Assembly (NCBI GenBank): GCA_965242575.1
Contig: OZ251461.1
Span: 1,116,001-1,180,000 of the forward strand
Direction: 5' to 3'
From: JANQOH01 sp965242575
GTDB taxonomy: Bacteria > Pseudomonadota > Alphaproteobacteria > UBA7887
Length of the DNA stretch: 64,000 nucleotides
Below are positions 20,150 to 28,086 of the stretch, piece by piece. Made by a program: the position numbers and the translations under genes. The notes under the pieces were generated by a model. That model did not search any database. It saw nothing but the letters and a program-made list of their open reading frames with translations, and was not told the origin of the DNA. The first letter of the stretch is position 1. Each line of letters opens with the position of its first letter.

Positions 20150-20940
20150 ACCTCGACCTGTCCGGGCGCGCGGCGCTCGTCACCGGGTCGACGCGCGGCA
20201 TCGGCTACGCCGCCGCGCTCGGCCTCGCCCGCCAGGGCGCGTCGGTGGTCCTGCACGGCCGCTCCGACTCCTCGGTCGCCGCGGCGCTGGAGACGGCGCG
20301 CGCCGCCGCGCCCGGCGCCGACTTCGCCGGTGCCGCCGGCGATCTCGCTACGGCGGACGGCTGCGATTCCGTGGCGGCGGCCCGCGCGGAGGTCGACATC
20401 CTCGTCAACAACGCCGGCGTGTACGCCGCCGCGCCCTTCGCCGAAATCCCCGATTCCGAGTGGGAGCGCTACTTCCAGACCAACGTCATGAGTGGCGTCC
20501 GGCTGGCGCGGCGCTACCTGCCCGGAATGATCGCGCGCGACTGGGGGCGAATTGTCTTCGTCTCCAGCGAGTCCGGGGTGTTCATCCCGCCCGACATGAT
20601 CCATTACGGCTTTTCGAAGGCGGCGCAGCTGGCGGTGTCGCGCGGCCTCGCCGAAACCACCGCCGGAACCGGGGTCACGGTGAATTCGGTCCTGCCGGGG
20701 CCGACCTGGGTCGAGACCAACGCCGAACGCGTCGCCCGCCGCGCCGCCGGGCAGGGGCGGACGCTGGAGGAGGCGAAGGCGGACGTGTTCGCCGAGCGCC
20801 GCCCGTCGTCGCTGCTGCGCCGCTACGCCGAGCCGGAGGAAGTCGCCAACATGATTTGCTACGCTTGCAGCCCGGCCGCGTCGGCGACCAACGGCGCCGC
20901 GCTCAGGGTCGACGGCGGGATCGTGAGGACCTACATCTGA
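20146..20940 (+). CDS. SDR-family oxidoreductase
   Basis: A 264-residue short-chain dehydrogenase. TGSTRGIG is at 13-20, NNAG at 88-91, a Ser in VSSESG and catalytic Tyr154/Lys158 (YGFSK). An Arg in the second strand (VVLHGRSDS) suggests NADP(H). ATG at 20146 follows GGGGAGGAGCACGC and overlaps the dioxygenase stop (ATGA). The C-terminus NGAALRVDGGIVRTYI is typical. It probably oxidises or reduces the product of the upstream dioxygenase; that is inference. Confidence 0.92.
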   Translation: MNLDLSGRAALVTGSTRGIGYAAALGLARQGASVVLHGRSDSSVAAALETARAAAPGADFAGAAGDLATADGCDSVAAARAEVDILVNNAGVYAAAPFAEIPDSEWERYFQTNVMSGVRLARRYLPGMIARDWGRIVFVSSESGVFIPPDMIHYGFSKAAQLAVSRGLAETTAGTGVTVNSVLPGPTWVETNAERVARRAAGQGRTLEEAKADVFAERRPSSLLRRYAEPEEVANMICYACSPAASATNGAALRVDGGIVRTYI

Positions 20941-21644
20941 TGGCCGACACAGCGATAGACCTCTACACCGACGTCAAGAGCCCCTACGCCTATCTCGCGG
21001 TGGAGCCCGCGCGGGCGCTGGCGCGCGATTACCGCGTGGCGCTGAACTGGCTCCCCTACACGCTGGAGATCCCGGACTTCCTGGGCAGCGCCGAGGTCGA
21101 CGGGGACGGCCGGGTGGTGGCCGAGAACCGCAGCCCGCACCAGTGGCGGCGCGTCCGCTACAGCTACATGGACGTGCGGCGCTACGCCAACCTGCGCGGG
21201 CTGACGGTGCGCGGCCCGCGCAAGATCTGGGACTCGTCGCTGGCCCATGCCGGGCTGCTCTACGCCAAGGCGGCGGGTGCGGGAGTCCTCGACGCCTATC
21301 TCGACGCGACCTATGCGCGGTTCTGGCGGCGCGAGCTCGATATCGAGGACGCCGCCGCCGTCTCCGGGGTTCTGGCCGAGGCCGGCGCCGACGCCGGCGG
21401 GTTCGCCGCCTGGGCGGCGGGGCCGGGCCGCGCCGAGCACGACCGCGTCCGCGCCGCCGCCGAGGAGGCCGGGGTCTTCGGCGTCCCTACCTACGTCCTC
21501 GACGGCGAGATCTACTGGGGGCGCGAGCACCTGTCGTTGATCCGCGCGCGGCTGGAGGACGCCGGCCTGCGCCGCCCCGGCGCCGCCGCGCCGGCGGCCG
21601 CGGACTACGCCTGGAGGGGCGAGTCGGCCGGGCGGTCCGCCTGA
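20940..21644 (+). CDS. DsbA-family / 2-hydroxychromene-2-carboxylate isomerase-like protein
   Basis: A 234-residue thioredoxin-fold protein. The N-terminus DLYTDVKSPYAYLAVEPARALA has the SPY motif of kappa-class GST/HCCA isomerases in place of a CxxC. The C-terminal VFGVPTYVLDGEIYWGREHLSLIRARL has the cis-proline VPT and the W-G-x-(E/D)-x-L block. HCCA isomerases act in glutathione-dependent aromatic catabolism. The stop/start overlap (TGATG at 20938) couples it to the SDR. Its last 20 codons overlap a duplicated heparinase 3' end on the other strand, and a fragment of this gene reappears at 25715, so its end lies in a rearranged zone. Confidence 0.87.
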   Translation: MADTAIDLYTDVKSPYAYLAVEPARALARDYRVALNWLPYTLEIPDFLGSAEVDGDGRVVAENRSPHQWRRVRYSYMDVRRYANLRGLTVRGPRKIWDSSLAHAGLLYAKAAGAGVLDAYLDATYARFWRRELDIEDAAAVSGVLAEAGADAGGFAAWAAGPGRAEHDRVRAAAEEAGVFGVPTYVLDGEIYWGREHLSLIRARLEDAGLRRPGAAAPAAADYAWRGESAGRSA

Positions 21645-21790
21645 CGGGCGCGGCGCAGCTTCCGTTTCGCCGCCGCGCCCTCGGCGCCGCACACGCCGGC
21701 GACCGCCGCCCGTTCGCCGTTCCGGCGGGCGAAGCCATCGGCGAGGCGCAGTAGCGCCGACCGCCCGTCCGGGGCCTGCGCGGCGGCCAC
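21605..21790 (-). pseudogene. Duplicated 3' fragment of the heparinase gene
   Basis: On the minus strand this reads VAAAQAPDGRSALLRLAD then GFARRNGERAAVAGVCGAEG and QADRPADSPLQA-stop. That is the C-terminal end of the intact heparinase at 25761-27416, minus an internal stretch (about 22 codons) removed between two GTCGGCGA-like repeats. It has no start and is a relic of a duplication flanking the accessory island. The rest of the gap up to 22042 contains no other recognised feature. Confidence 0.85.
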
Positions 21791-22042
21791 GCTTTGCGGG
21801 CGGGCGGCCGGCCGGGTCTCCGCCTCCGCCGCCTCTGTCGTGCGCATCGCTCGTCTCCCGTTCGGGCCGTCTCGCTCTTGTCGCCACGGAGCAACGGATG
21901 CGCGCAACCGGCGGCGCCTCCGGCTTGGCGCAGCGTCCGGCAACGCGCGATTCGCCGCCGCAGGGCTGTCCGGGCTCGGCCCCGCGCGCCTTCGTCGGTG
22001 GCTTGGGTTGACGCGCGCAGGCGTTCGGGGATGGAATGAGGC

Positions 22043-23575
22043 ATGGAACACTTGGGGAAACGCGCCACCCGGACGGCGCAGTGGGCGCTTCGGATCTCCG
22101 CGGCTGCGCTGATTTTGATTTCGGTCGCGGCCGGGCCTCCGGCGGCGGCGCAGACGTTCGACGAGGCGTGGGCGGCTTACGAACGCGGCGATTACACCAC
22201 CGCCTTTCGCGGGTTTCTCGGTCTTGCCGAGCAGGGCGATGCCCATGCCCAGTTCAATCTCGGACTCATGTATAGTGACGGCGAAGGTGTTCCGCAGAAT
22301 TACATCGAGTCTGCGAAGTGGTATCGTCGCGCCGCCGAGCAGGGCGATGCCCATGCCCAGTTCAATCTCGGGATCATGTATGACTTCGGCCAGGGCGTTC
22401 CACAAGATTACGTCGAGTCTGCAAAGTGGTATCGTCGCGCCGCCGAGCAGGGCGATGCCTTTGCCCAGCACAGTCTCGGGATCATGTATAGCTTCGGCCA
22501 GGGCGTTCCACAAGATTACGTCCGGGCGCACATGTGGTTAAATCTCGCCACGTCACTGTTTTCAACGGACGACACGGACAGGCGGGAGCGCGCGCGAGAA
22601 AACCGGGATGCGATTGCGCGGCGTCTCACTCCCGAGGCGCTGGCCCGCGCGCAGCGGATGGCGCACGAGTGGCGCCCGAGGATAGAAGCGCAATCGCCGC
22701 CACCCTCGCCGGGTGTGGACTCGGACGGCGACGCGCGGCAACGGATGGTGGCAATTCAGCGCGCCCTCGCGCGGCTTGGTTACGACCCCGGCCCCGCCGA
22801 CGGTATCGCCGGCCCGCGGACCCGGTCAGCGATCCGCGCCTTCCAGGCAGCCGCCGGATTGCCCGTCAACGGTCTCATGTCCGACCGGCTGGAGAGCGCT
22901 GTCCTCTCGGCCGTTCTCGCTGCCGCGCCGGCGTCGTCTCCGCCACCGCGCGCGCTTGAACTGTCGTCCACCGGATCCGGCTTCCGCGTCAGCGCGGAGG
23001 GCCACGTCCTCACCAACGCGCATGTCGTCGAGGGCTGCGCCGAGGCGCACATGCCGCCGGCGGGCGCGGTCGCCGTCGCCGCGCGCGACGAGGCCGCCGA
23101 TCTGGCGCTTCTCAAGGCGCCGGCGGGCGGATCGGTCGCGACGTTCCGGCAAGGGCGCGGAATCCGGCCCGGCGCGATGGCGGTCGTGGTGGGCTACCCG
23201 CTGCGCGGCGCGCTCGCTTCGGGGGCGAACGTGACCGTCGGCAACGTCAGCGCACTGGCCGGCCCCGGCGACGACCGGCGGCTCATCCAGATCACCGCGC
23301 CGGTCCAGCCCGGCAACAGCGGCGGGCCGGTGCTGGACTCCGCCGGCAACGCGGTTGGCGTGGTGGTGGCGAAACTCGACGCGGTGGCGATGGCGCGCGC
23401 CACCGGCGACATCCCGCAGAACGTGAATTTCGCGGTGAGCGCGGGGGCAGCGCGCGCCTTCCTCGATTCCGAGGGCGTCGCCTACGACACCGCGCCGTCC
23501 GGCGAGTCGCTCGCGCCGGACGAAGTGGCGGCGAAGGCGGCGGCGTTCACGGTCCTCGTGGAGTGCTGGAACTGA
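22043..23575 (+). CDS. Secreted Sel1-repeat / peptidoglycan-binding / trypsin-like protease
   Basis: A 510-residue exported protein. Domains in order: signal peptide (1-37, cleavage near AAAQ), three or four Sel1-like repeats (about 60-170, AEQGDAHAQFNLGLMY type), a linker, a peptidoglycan-binding type 1 domain (about 232-288, AIQRALARLGYDPGPADGIAGPRT), and a S1C/trypsin-like domain (about 305-490). The protease triad is His327 (TNAHVV), Asp353 (AADLALLK) and Ser426 (QPGNSGGP). The combination suggests a periplasmic or cell-surface protease held at the wall, with Sel1 repeats binding partner proteins. ATG follows GGAATGAGGC. It is the first gene of the accessory island; its protease domain resembles those of stress or envelope-quality factors, but the substrate is unknown. 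Confidence 0.9.
   Translation: MEHLGKRATRTAQWALRISAAALILISVAAGPPAAAQTFDEAWAAYERGDYTTAFRGFLGLAEQGDAHAQFNLGLMYSDGEGVPQNYIESAKWYRRAAEQGDAHAQFNLGIMYDFGQGVPQDYVESAKWYRRAAEQGDAFAQHSLGIMYSFGQGVPQDYVRAHMWLNLATSLFSTDDTDRRERARENRDAIARRLTPEALARAQRMAHEWRPRIEAQSPPPSPGVDSDGDARQRMVAIQRALARLGYDPGPADGIAGPRTRSAIRAFQAAAGLPVNGLMSDRLESAVLSAVLAAAPASSPPPRALELSSTGSGFRVSAEGHVLTNAHVVEGCAEAHMPPAGAVAVAARDEAADLALLKAPAGGSVATFRQGRGIRPGAMAVVVGYPLRGALASGANVTVGNVSALAGPGDDRRLIQITAPVQPGNSGGPVLDSAGNAVGVVVAKLDAVAMARATGDIPQNVNFAVSAGAARAFLDSEGVAYDTAPSGESLAPDEVAAKAAAFTVLVECWN
22226..22526 (+). repeat. 108-base coding repeats (Sel1 units)
   Basis: Three copies starting at about 22226, 22334 and 22442, each beginning GCCGAGCAGGGCGATGCC and nearly identical at DNA level. 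They encode the 36-residue Sel1 units of the surrounding gene. Such similarity implies recent unit duplication and possible copy-number change. Confidence 0.85.
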
Positions 23576-24164
23576 CCGGGCAGGGGCGCGGAATCCGAGA
23601 CGGGCGCGTCGGCGAGGCTTTCAGCCGGAGGGTTCCGATTCGACAGGCTCAATTGGCGACGAGCGGGCATGATCGGCGCTCCGCTTCCGCGCCCTTCTCC
23701 GGCCTCGCCAGCATCGTCGATGGCGACGCATCGCCTCGGGTCGAGCCGCCCGCCCCGAATCGGTCCCGTCCGCGCGTCGATCGGTCGCCGATTCTCCCGG
23801 AGGACGGCGCGCTGGAACCGGAAGCCGAAGCCGTGCGATACACGCGGTTCGGGAATCGAGACTCTTGAACCTTCTGATTTTATGGGAGAAAGATGCGCAA
23901 GCGGCGGAATCCGGGAGACGATCGGGCGCTCTCCTGCAAGCCGCCGAACGAGTCGGGCAAGCGGGGTTGACGGCGCGTGTGCGAGGCGCTACGGGAAGCC
24001 GCGCGATGGACGCGCGGCGCACACGGGAACATCGTGGCGCAAACCGCCGCAACGAAACGAATTTGCGTCGGGCATGTTCCCTCGGCCGCTCCAGCCTCGC
24101 CCGTCGCATGGCGGCGGGCTAGAGTGTCGCGCGCCCGCGCCGCCGACGCCTTGTGGAGGTTATC
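23576..24164. other. Gene-free stretch within the island
   Basis: About 590 bases. Open frames here show no codon bias, plausible start or recognisable protein. The end carries GGAGGT before the next start. It may hold the promoter of the two small genes that follow, but no convincing -35/-10 pair is seen. Confidence 0.4.
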
Positions 24165-24368
24165 ATGAACATCCTGCGAGCCATCGCACTGGCCTTCTCG
24201 AGGCCGTCCCTTCCCGAGAATCCGGAGGAAACCGGACGCGAATCGGATCGGCGTATCGTGAGACGCTTCGCAAGAGGGAACATCCGCTTGCAACAGGGCA
24301 AATTCTCCACCAGGGAGGAGCTCGACGAACGACGCAAGCAGGCGAAGGCCTATGACTTCGGCGGCTGA
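24165..24368 (+). CDS. Small uncharacterised basic protein (67 aa)
   Basis: Starts at ATG 24165, which has GGAGGTTATC immediately upstream. The protein MNILRAIALAFSRPSLPENP is followed by a charged Arg/Lys-rich body ending in a helix TREELDERRKQAKAYDFGG. A mildly hydrophobic N-terminus might act as a membrane contact. It overlaps the next gene by 17 bases, so the two are probably expressed together. I do not recognise the family. Confidence 0.6.
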   Translation: MNILRAIALAFSRPSLPENPEETGRESDRRIVRRFARGNIRLQQGKFSTREELDERRKQAKAYDFGG

Positions 24369-24993
24369 ACCCGCGATGGGGGCGGCCGGCGCGAAGTCGG
24401 AGAGTCGGCCGCGCGACGTTATTGACGAATTGCGCGCCGCGTATCGCGCGGCCGATAAATTTACCCGGGAAGTCTCCGAGTTCCGCGATGCCGTGGCGAC
24501 TCCGGCGAACAACGAGCTGCGATACGCGGGGCACCACTTGCTTCGCGCGCTGAACGACGATGGCGTCGCCGCCGATCCGGAGCACCTGCGCAGAGCGATA
24601 TCGCATTGCCACAGGGCGCAGTACGAGGCGGCGGAAGCGGGGATTGTCTCTGCTCTGGATATGATAAAGCAATTCGAGGAGGACTATAAATATACTCCCC
24701 TAAAAGACATTATCCCCGATTACAGCGAGATATTGCGGCTTGTGCGGACGTCTCAGGAATTGTTGCCGGAGGAACGCGACTCCGAAGATTCGGACGGCAG
24801 TGGCGAACTCCCCGATCCGGCAAAGTATATGACGGCGTTCCGGGATCTTCGCGAGAAATACCATGTGCTGGAGGATCATCGAGAAGAGGTAAAGAAACAA
24901 GTTAGAATCGAGAGAAGAAAAACCCAAATATTTGTCATCGGCACTTTGGCTACTATTGCGCTTGGCGTGATCGGCTGGCTGCTGAGAAAATGA
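24352..24993 (+). CDS. Uncharacterised tail-anchored membrane protein (213 aa)
   Basis: A mostly helical, acidic cytoplasmic body of about 185 residues (DVIDELRAAYRAADKFTREV, ISHCHRAQYEAAEAGIV, FRDLREKYHVLEDHREEVKK) ends with a basic stretch RIERRKTQ and one transmembrane helix (IFVIGTLATIALGVIGWLL). It is therefore probably anchored by its C-terminus in the inner membrane. GC content drops along the gene (AAA, ATA and TTA codons), unlike the core genes around it, which supports horizontal origin. The family was not recognised. Tail-anchored helical proteins next to a tiny gene occur in defence or toxin modules, but nothing here proves that. Confidence 0.7.
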   Translation: MTSAAEPAMGAAGAKSESRPRDVIDELRAAYRAADKFTREVSEFRDAVATPANNELRYAGHHLLRALNDDGVAADPEHLRRAISHCHRAQYEAAEAGIVSALDMIKQFEEDYKYTPLKDIIPDYSEILRLVRTSQELLPEERDSEDSDGSGELPDPAKYMTAFRDLREKYHVLEDHREEVKKQVRIERRKTQIFVIGTLATIALGVIGWLLRK

Positions 24994-25226
24994 GAGATTT
25001 TAGCGTATTACCAGGAATTTCTCTGGAGTATTGAAAAAAAAGATGCTGGCGAGACGCCGGGGCGCCCAGGGGCTATGAGAAATTCGGGCCGACGCCGCTC
25101 GACAAGACCCAGGTTCCGAAGGAATGCTTCACCCGATCGGGGCGCGCCCGCCGGGCGAAAAATCCGCGCTCGCCCGACGAAAAACCCTCTTGCGAACGGT
25201 CTTCGCGGGAATCTCCCTCGGCCTCT

Positions 25227-25661
25227 CTACCGGCCCGCCGCCGTCTCGACATATTCCTTGACGAGCAAAAGATGTTCCATGGATCCTTCAAGTATCAAGT
25301 CCATGGGCGATCGATTCTCCAGCAGCGGATGATTTTCCCACAGCCAGTCGTTTTCGACTTCCTCATCGCGGAACAAGCCGGACAGCGTTCGGCGAATGTG
25401 GAAAAGGTATGCAATCCTGTCCTTGGCGTCACGTCCCGCGGGCAAGGCGCGGCGACCGTCCAGAACGTCGCAGGCGTATGGCAGGTCGATCTTTTCGAAC
25501 CCGAACAGGGCGGCGGCGTCGCGCCGCTCCAGCCTCCATGTGCGGAGAAGATTCCCGACAAACCGGACGGGACCCGTAATACGGTTCGGGGACGGCCGCC
25601 TGCCAGAGAGATCCGCGACGTCGGCGCATTCCTCGCTGCGCGCTCTATCCGTCACCACCAT
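25227..25661 (-). CDS. MbcA/ParS/Xre-type antitoxin (toxin-binding domain)
   Basis: A 144-residue protein. The C-terminal 55 residues (LFRDEEVENDWLWENHPLLE, RSPMDLILEGSMEHLLLVKEYVE) match the toxin-binding domain of the MbcA/ParS/Xre antitoxins that neutralise RES-domain NAD+-degrading toxins. The N-terminal part (LLRTWRLERRDAAALFGFEK) would be the Xre-like helix-turn-helix. ATG at 25661 follows GGAGGCGCGGC. No RES-domain gene lies downstream (24994-25226) or upstream, so this is an orphan antitoxin or the partner was lost during the rearrangement at its 5' side. Confidence 0.8.
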   Translation of the reverse strand: MVVTDRARSEECADVADLSGRRPSPNRITGPVRFVGNLLRTWRLERRDAAALFGFEKIDLPYACDVLDGRRALPAGRDAKDRIAYLFHIRRTLSGLFRDEEVENDWLWENHPLLENRSPMDLILEGSMEHLLLVKEYVETAAGR

Positions 25662-25714
25662 GCCGCGCCTCCGTTGTCCGCGCGGAATATGGCCAAAGCG
25701 CGCGCACGGCGCAA

Positions 25715-25775
25715 GGCGCGAGCACGATATCGAGGACGCCGCCGCGCCGGCGGCGATGGATTACGCCTGGAGGGG
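25715..25775 (+). pseudogene. Remnant of the DsbA/HCCA-isomerase-like gene
   Basis: GGCGCGAGCACGATATCGAG matches codons near 130 of the intact gene (21329, one substitution). After a jump of about 220 bases it continues with that gene's last codons (GATTACGCCTGGAGGGGCGA and onward, overlapping the heparinase stop). It shows that this locus once had the same convergent pair of genes as the 21.6-kb locus. Confidence 0.7.
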
Positions 25776-27416
25776 CGAATCGGCCGGGCGGTCCGCCTGG
25801 CGGACGCGGCGCAGCGCCCATTTCACCGTCGCGCCCTCGGCGCCGCATACGCCGGCGACCACCGCCTGTTCGCCGTCCCGGCGGGCGAAGCCGTCGGCGA
25901 AATAGACGCTGCCGACGATCGCCAGCCCCGACGGCGCGCTCAACCGCCATTGCGCGCCGTCGGCGAGGCGCAGCAGCGCCGACCGCCCGTCCGGGGCCTG
26001 CGCGGCGGCGACGTCCGGATGCAGGTGGAAGCGGACCGCATAGGGCCTGGGCTCCGCCGGCGCGGCGCCGGGGGCCGCGCGCAGGGTGTCCTCGCCGCGC
26101 AGATCGGCGCCGTCGGCGGCGAGGTAGAAGCGGCGCCGGTGGACGAGGCCGAACCGGCGCGCATAGCCCTCGCGCTCCACCTCGAGCCAGATCGCGCCGC
26201 CATCGGCGCGCCTGTCGCCGCGCGCAGGGGCGGCGGGGTCGGCGTCGGAATCGGCGACGACCAGCGTCGAATGCGCGGCGGTGGAGCGCAGCGCATCGGC
26301 CCATTCGGCGCTCCGGGCGCTGTGCGGGCCGCAATTGACGACCAGCCGCGCCGCGCCGGCGCTCATCTCGAACGCCGCCGCGCCGGCGTGGTCCGACGGC
26401 CGGCCGGCCGCCGGCGCCGCGTCGACGATGACCGCGGTGCGCCCGGCCGCCAGGCGCTGGAACCCCATGCGCTCCGCGCCGGCCGGCGCCCGCGCGCCGC
26501 CGCCCGCCGCCTTCAGCACGTCCGCCGCCGGCGGGTCGGTGTCCTCGGCGCTGTCGTTGAACGCCGCCAAGCCGCCATCGCCGTGGCGCAGCGCCGCCAG
26601 CGCGCGCGCCATGCGGTCGATGGCGTCGGGGATCGGCTCCGGCGGGGTCCGCCCGGCGGCCAGCAGCAGGTCGCGGCAGTCGACGAGGTCGGCGAGCGCG
26701 GCGCAATGGCGCGCCGGCGAACGGTCGCGGTGGCCGCCGTCGGGACGGACCTGCTCGGCGCATTCGCGGGCCAGCAGCCGCGCCGCCCGGGCGACGCCGC
26801 GCTCGCCGCGGTCGAGGCACAGCCCGGCATGCAGCAGCCCGCGCAGCGCGGCGAAGCGGTCGGCGCCGGAGGTTTCGGCCAGCGCGGCGCGCCGGAGGTG
26901 GCGCGCCTGGACGTCCAGGCTGGCGAGGAACGCCGCCCGCCAGCGCGGGTCGGAGTCGCGAAGCAGGAACCCGGCGCAGGCGCTCCAGGCGGCGATGCGG
27001 CGGCCCAGCACGGCGGCGTCCCACGCGCCGGGGCGCCAGCGCCCGCAATTGCGGATCCAGTCCGCCACCACGGCGCGGGCGTGGCGGCGCGCCGTCTCCC
27101 CGCCGCTCGCCTTGAAGTGGCGCAGCCAGCCGAACCCGTGCATGCCGGCGGTCCAGGCGGGGTCGATCCCCGGCGGCGCCCACACCGGGCCGCCCGGCGA
27201 CACCGCCTCGCGGCCGGCGAAGCGGTAGCGCCCCTGGAAGAGGCGGTCGCCGAGGGCGGCGTCGCCGGGCCACGGGTCGGGCGCGTGCAGCGCGAGGCCG
27301 CGCGGCGCCCGGCCCAGCAGCGTCAGCGGGTAGAGCCGGCTGGCGTAGAACGCCGAGCGCAGGCCGCCCGGGCGCGGGAGTCCCGCCGCCCGGTCCAGCG
27401 CCGCGGCCGCGCTCAC
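25761..27416 (-). CDS. Heparinase II/III family protein
   Basis: A 551-residue protein with the alginate-lyase-like alpha/alpha toroid N-terminal half (PGIDPAWTAGMHGFGWLRHF, DWIRNCGRWRPGAWD, RPDGGHRDRSPARH) and a beta-sandwich heparinase II/III half (SAHSTLVVADSDADP near 395-410, RRFYLAADGADLRGEDTL). In alphaproteobacteria this gene usually follows rsmB and rpe and precedes purH, as the first two do here. The carbohydrate substrate is unknown. GTG at 27416 overlaps the rpe stop. No signal peptide is seen. A partial copy of its 3' end lies at 21605. Confidence 0.88.
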   Translation of the reverse strand: MSAAAALDRAAGLPRPGGLRSAFYASRLYPLTLLGRAPRGLALHAPDPWPGDAALGDRLFQGRYRFAGREAVSPGGPVWAPPGIDPAWTAGMHGFGWLRHFKASGGETARRHARAVVADWIRNCGRWRPGAWDAAVLGRRIAAWSACAGFLLRDSDPRWRAAFLASLDVQARHLRRAALAETSGADRFAALRGLLHAGLCLDRGERGVARAARLLARECAEQVRPDGGHRDRSPARHCAALADLVDCRDLLLAAGRTPPEPIPDAIDRMARALAALRHGDGGLAAFNDSAEDTDPPAADVLKAAGGGARAPAGAERMGFQRLAAGRTAVIVDAAPAAGRPSDHAGAAAFEMSAGAARLVVNCGPHSARSAEWADALRSTAAHSTLVVADSDADPAAPARGDRRADGGAIWLEVEREGYARRFGLVHRRRFYLAADGADLRGEDTLRAAPGAAPAEPRPYAVRFHLHPDVAAAQAPDGRSALLRLADGAQWRLSAPSGLAIVGSVYFADGFARRDGEQAVVAGVCGAEGATVKWALRRVRQADRPADSPLQA

Positions 27417-28081
27417 GGCGCGCTCCGCAGCCGCGCGATGTTGCCGGCGTAGGCGCCGGCGCCGCCGCGGAACGCCGCCGTCCCGGCCACCAGCACGTCG
27501 GCCCCGGCGGCGACGGCGCGCGGCGCGGTGTCCGCGTCGATCCCCCCGTCGACCTGGAGCGCGACCGCCAGCCCCGCGGCGTCGATCATCCGGCGCACCG
27601 CCGCGATCTTGGCGAGCTGGCTGTCGATGAACCGCTGCCCGCCGAAACCGGGGTTCACCGTCATCACCGTCACCTGGTCGAGGTCGCCGATGACCGGCTC
27701 CAACGCCGCCGCCGGCGTGCCGGGGTTGATCGCCGCCCCCGCCTTCTTGCCGAGGTCGCGCGCCGCGCGCAGCGAGCGGTGCAGGTGCGGCCCCGCCTCC
27801 ACCGGCACGGTGAGGAGGTCCGCCCCGGCCGCGGCGAATTCGGCGAGGTAGCGGTCCGCCGGCGAGATCATCAGGTGGACGTCGAACGGCGTCCGGACGT
27901 GCGCGCGCAGCGCGGCGACGACGCACGGCCCGACGGTGATCGCGGGGACGAAATGCCCGTCCATCGCGTCGATGTGGAGGCAATCGGCGCCGGCGGCGGC
28001 CATGGCGCGCGCCTCGTCGCCCAGCCGCGCGAAATCGGCGGCGAGAATCGACGGGGCGACGCGGACGGGCCGTTGCGGCAT
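27413..28081 (-). CDS. rpe: Ribulose-phosphate 3-epimerase
   Basis: A 222-residue TIM-barrel epimerase of the pentose phosphate pathway (ribulose 5-phosphate to xylulose 5-phosphate). It has APSILAADFARLGDE at the start, the catalytic HIDAMDGHFVPAITVGP, FDVHLMI, VMTVNPGFGGQRFI and VDGGIDADTAPRAVAAGADVLVAGTA. ATG at 28081 is 5 bases after the rsmB stop. Coupled to the heparinase gene by a GTGA overlap. Confidence 0.96.
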   Translation of the reverse strand: MPQRPVRVAPSILAADFARLGDEARAMAAAGADCLHIDAMDGHFVPAITVGPCVVAALRAHVRTPFDVHLMISPADRYLAEFAAAGADLLTVPVEAGPHLHRSLRAARDLGKKAGAAINPGTPAAALEPVIGDLDQVTVMTVNPGFGGQRFIDSQLAKIAAVRRMIDAAGLAVALQVDGGIDADTAPRAVAAGADVLVAGTAAFRGGAGAYAGNIARLRSAP

Positions 28082-28086
28082 GGCGG

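Noticed and set aside
23669..24355. 228-codon plus-strand open frame in the island
   Set aside because: It overlaps the small genes in another frame, has no ribosome-binding site and no plausible protein character.
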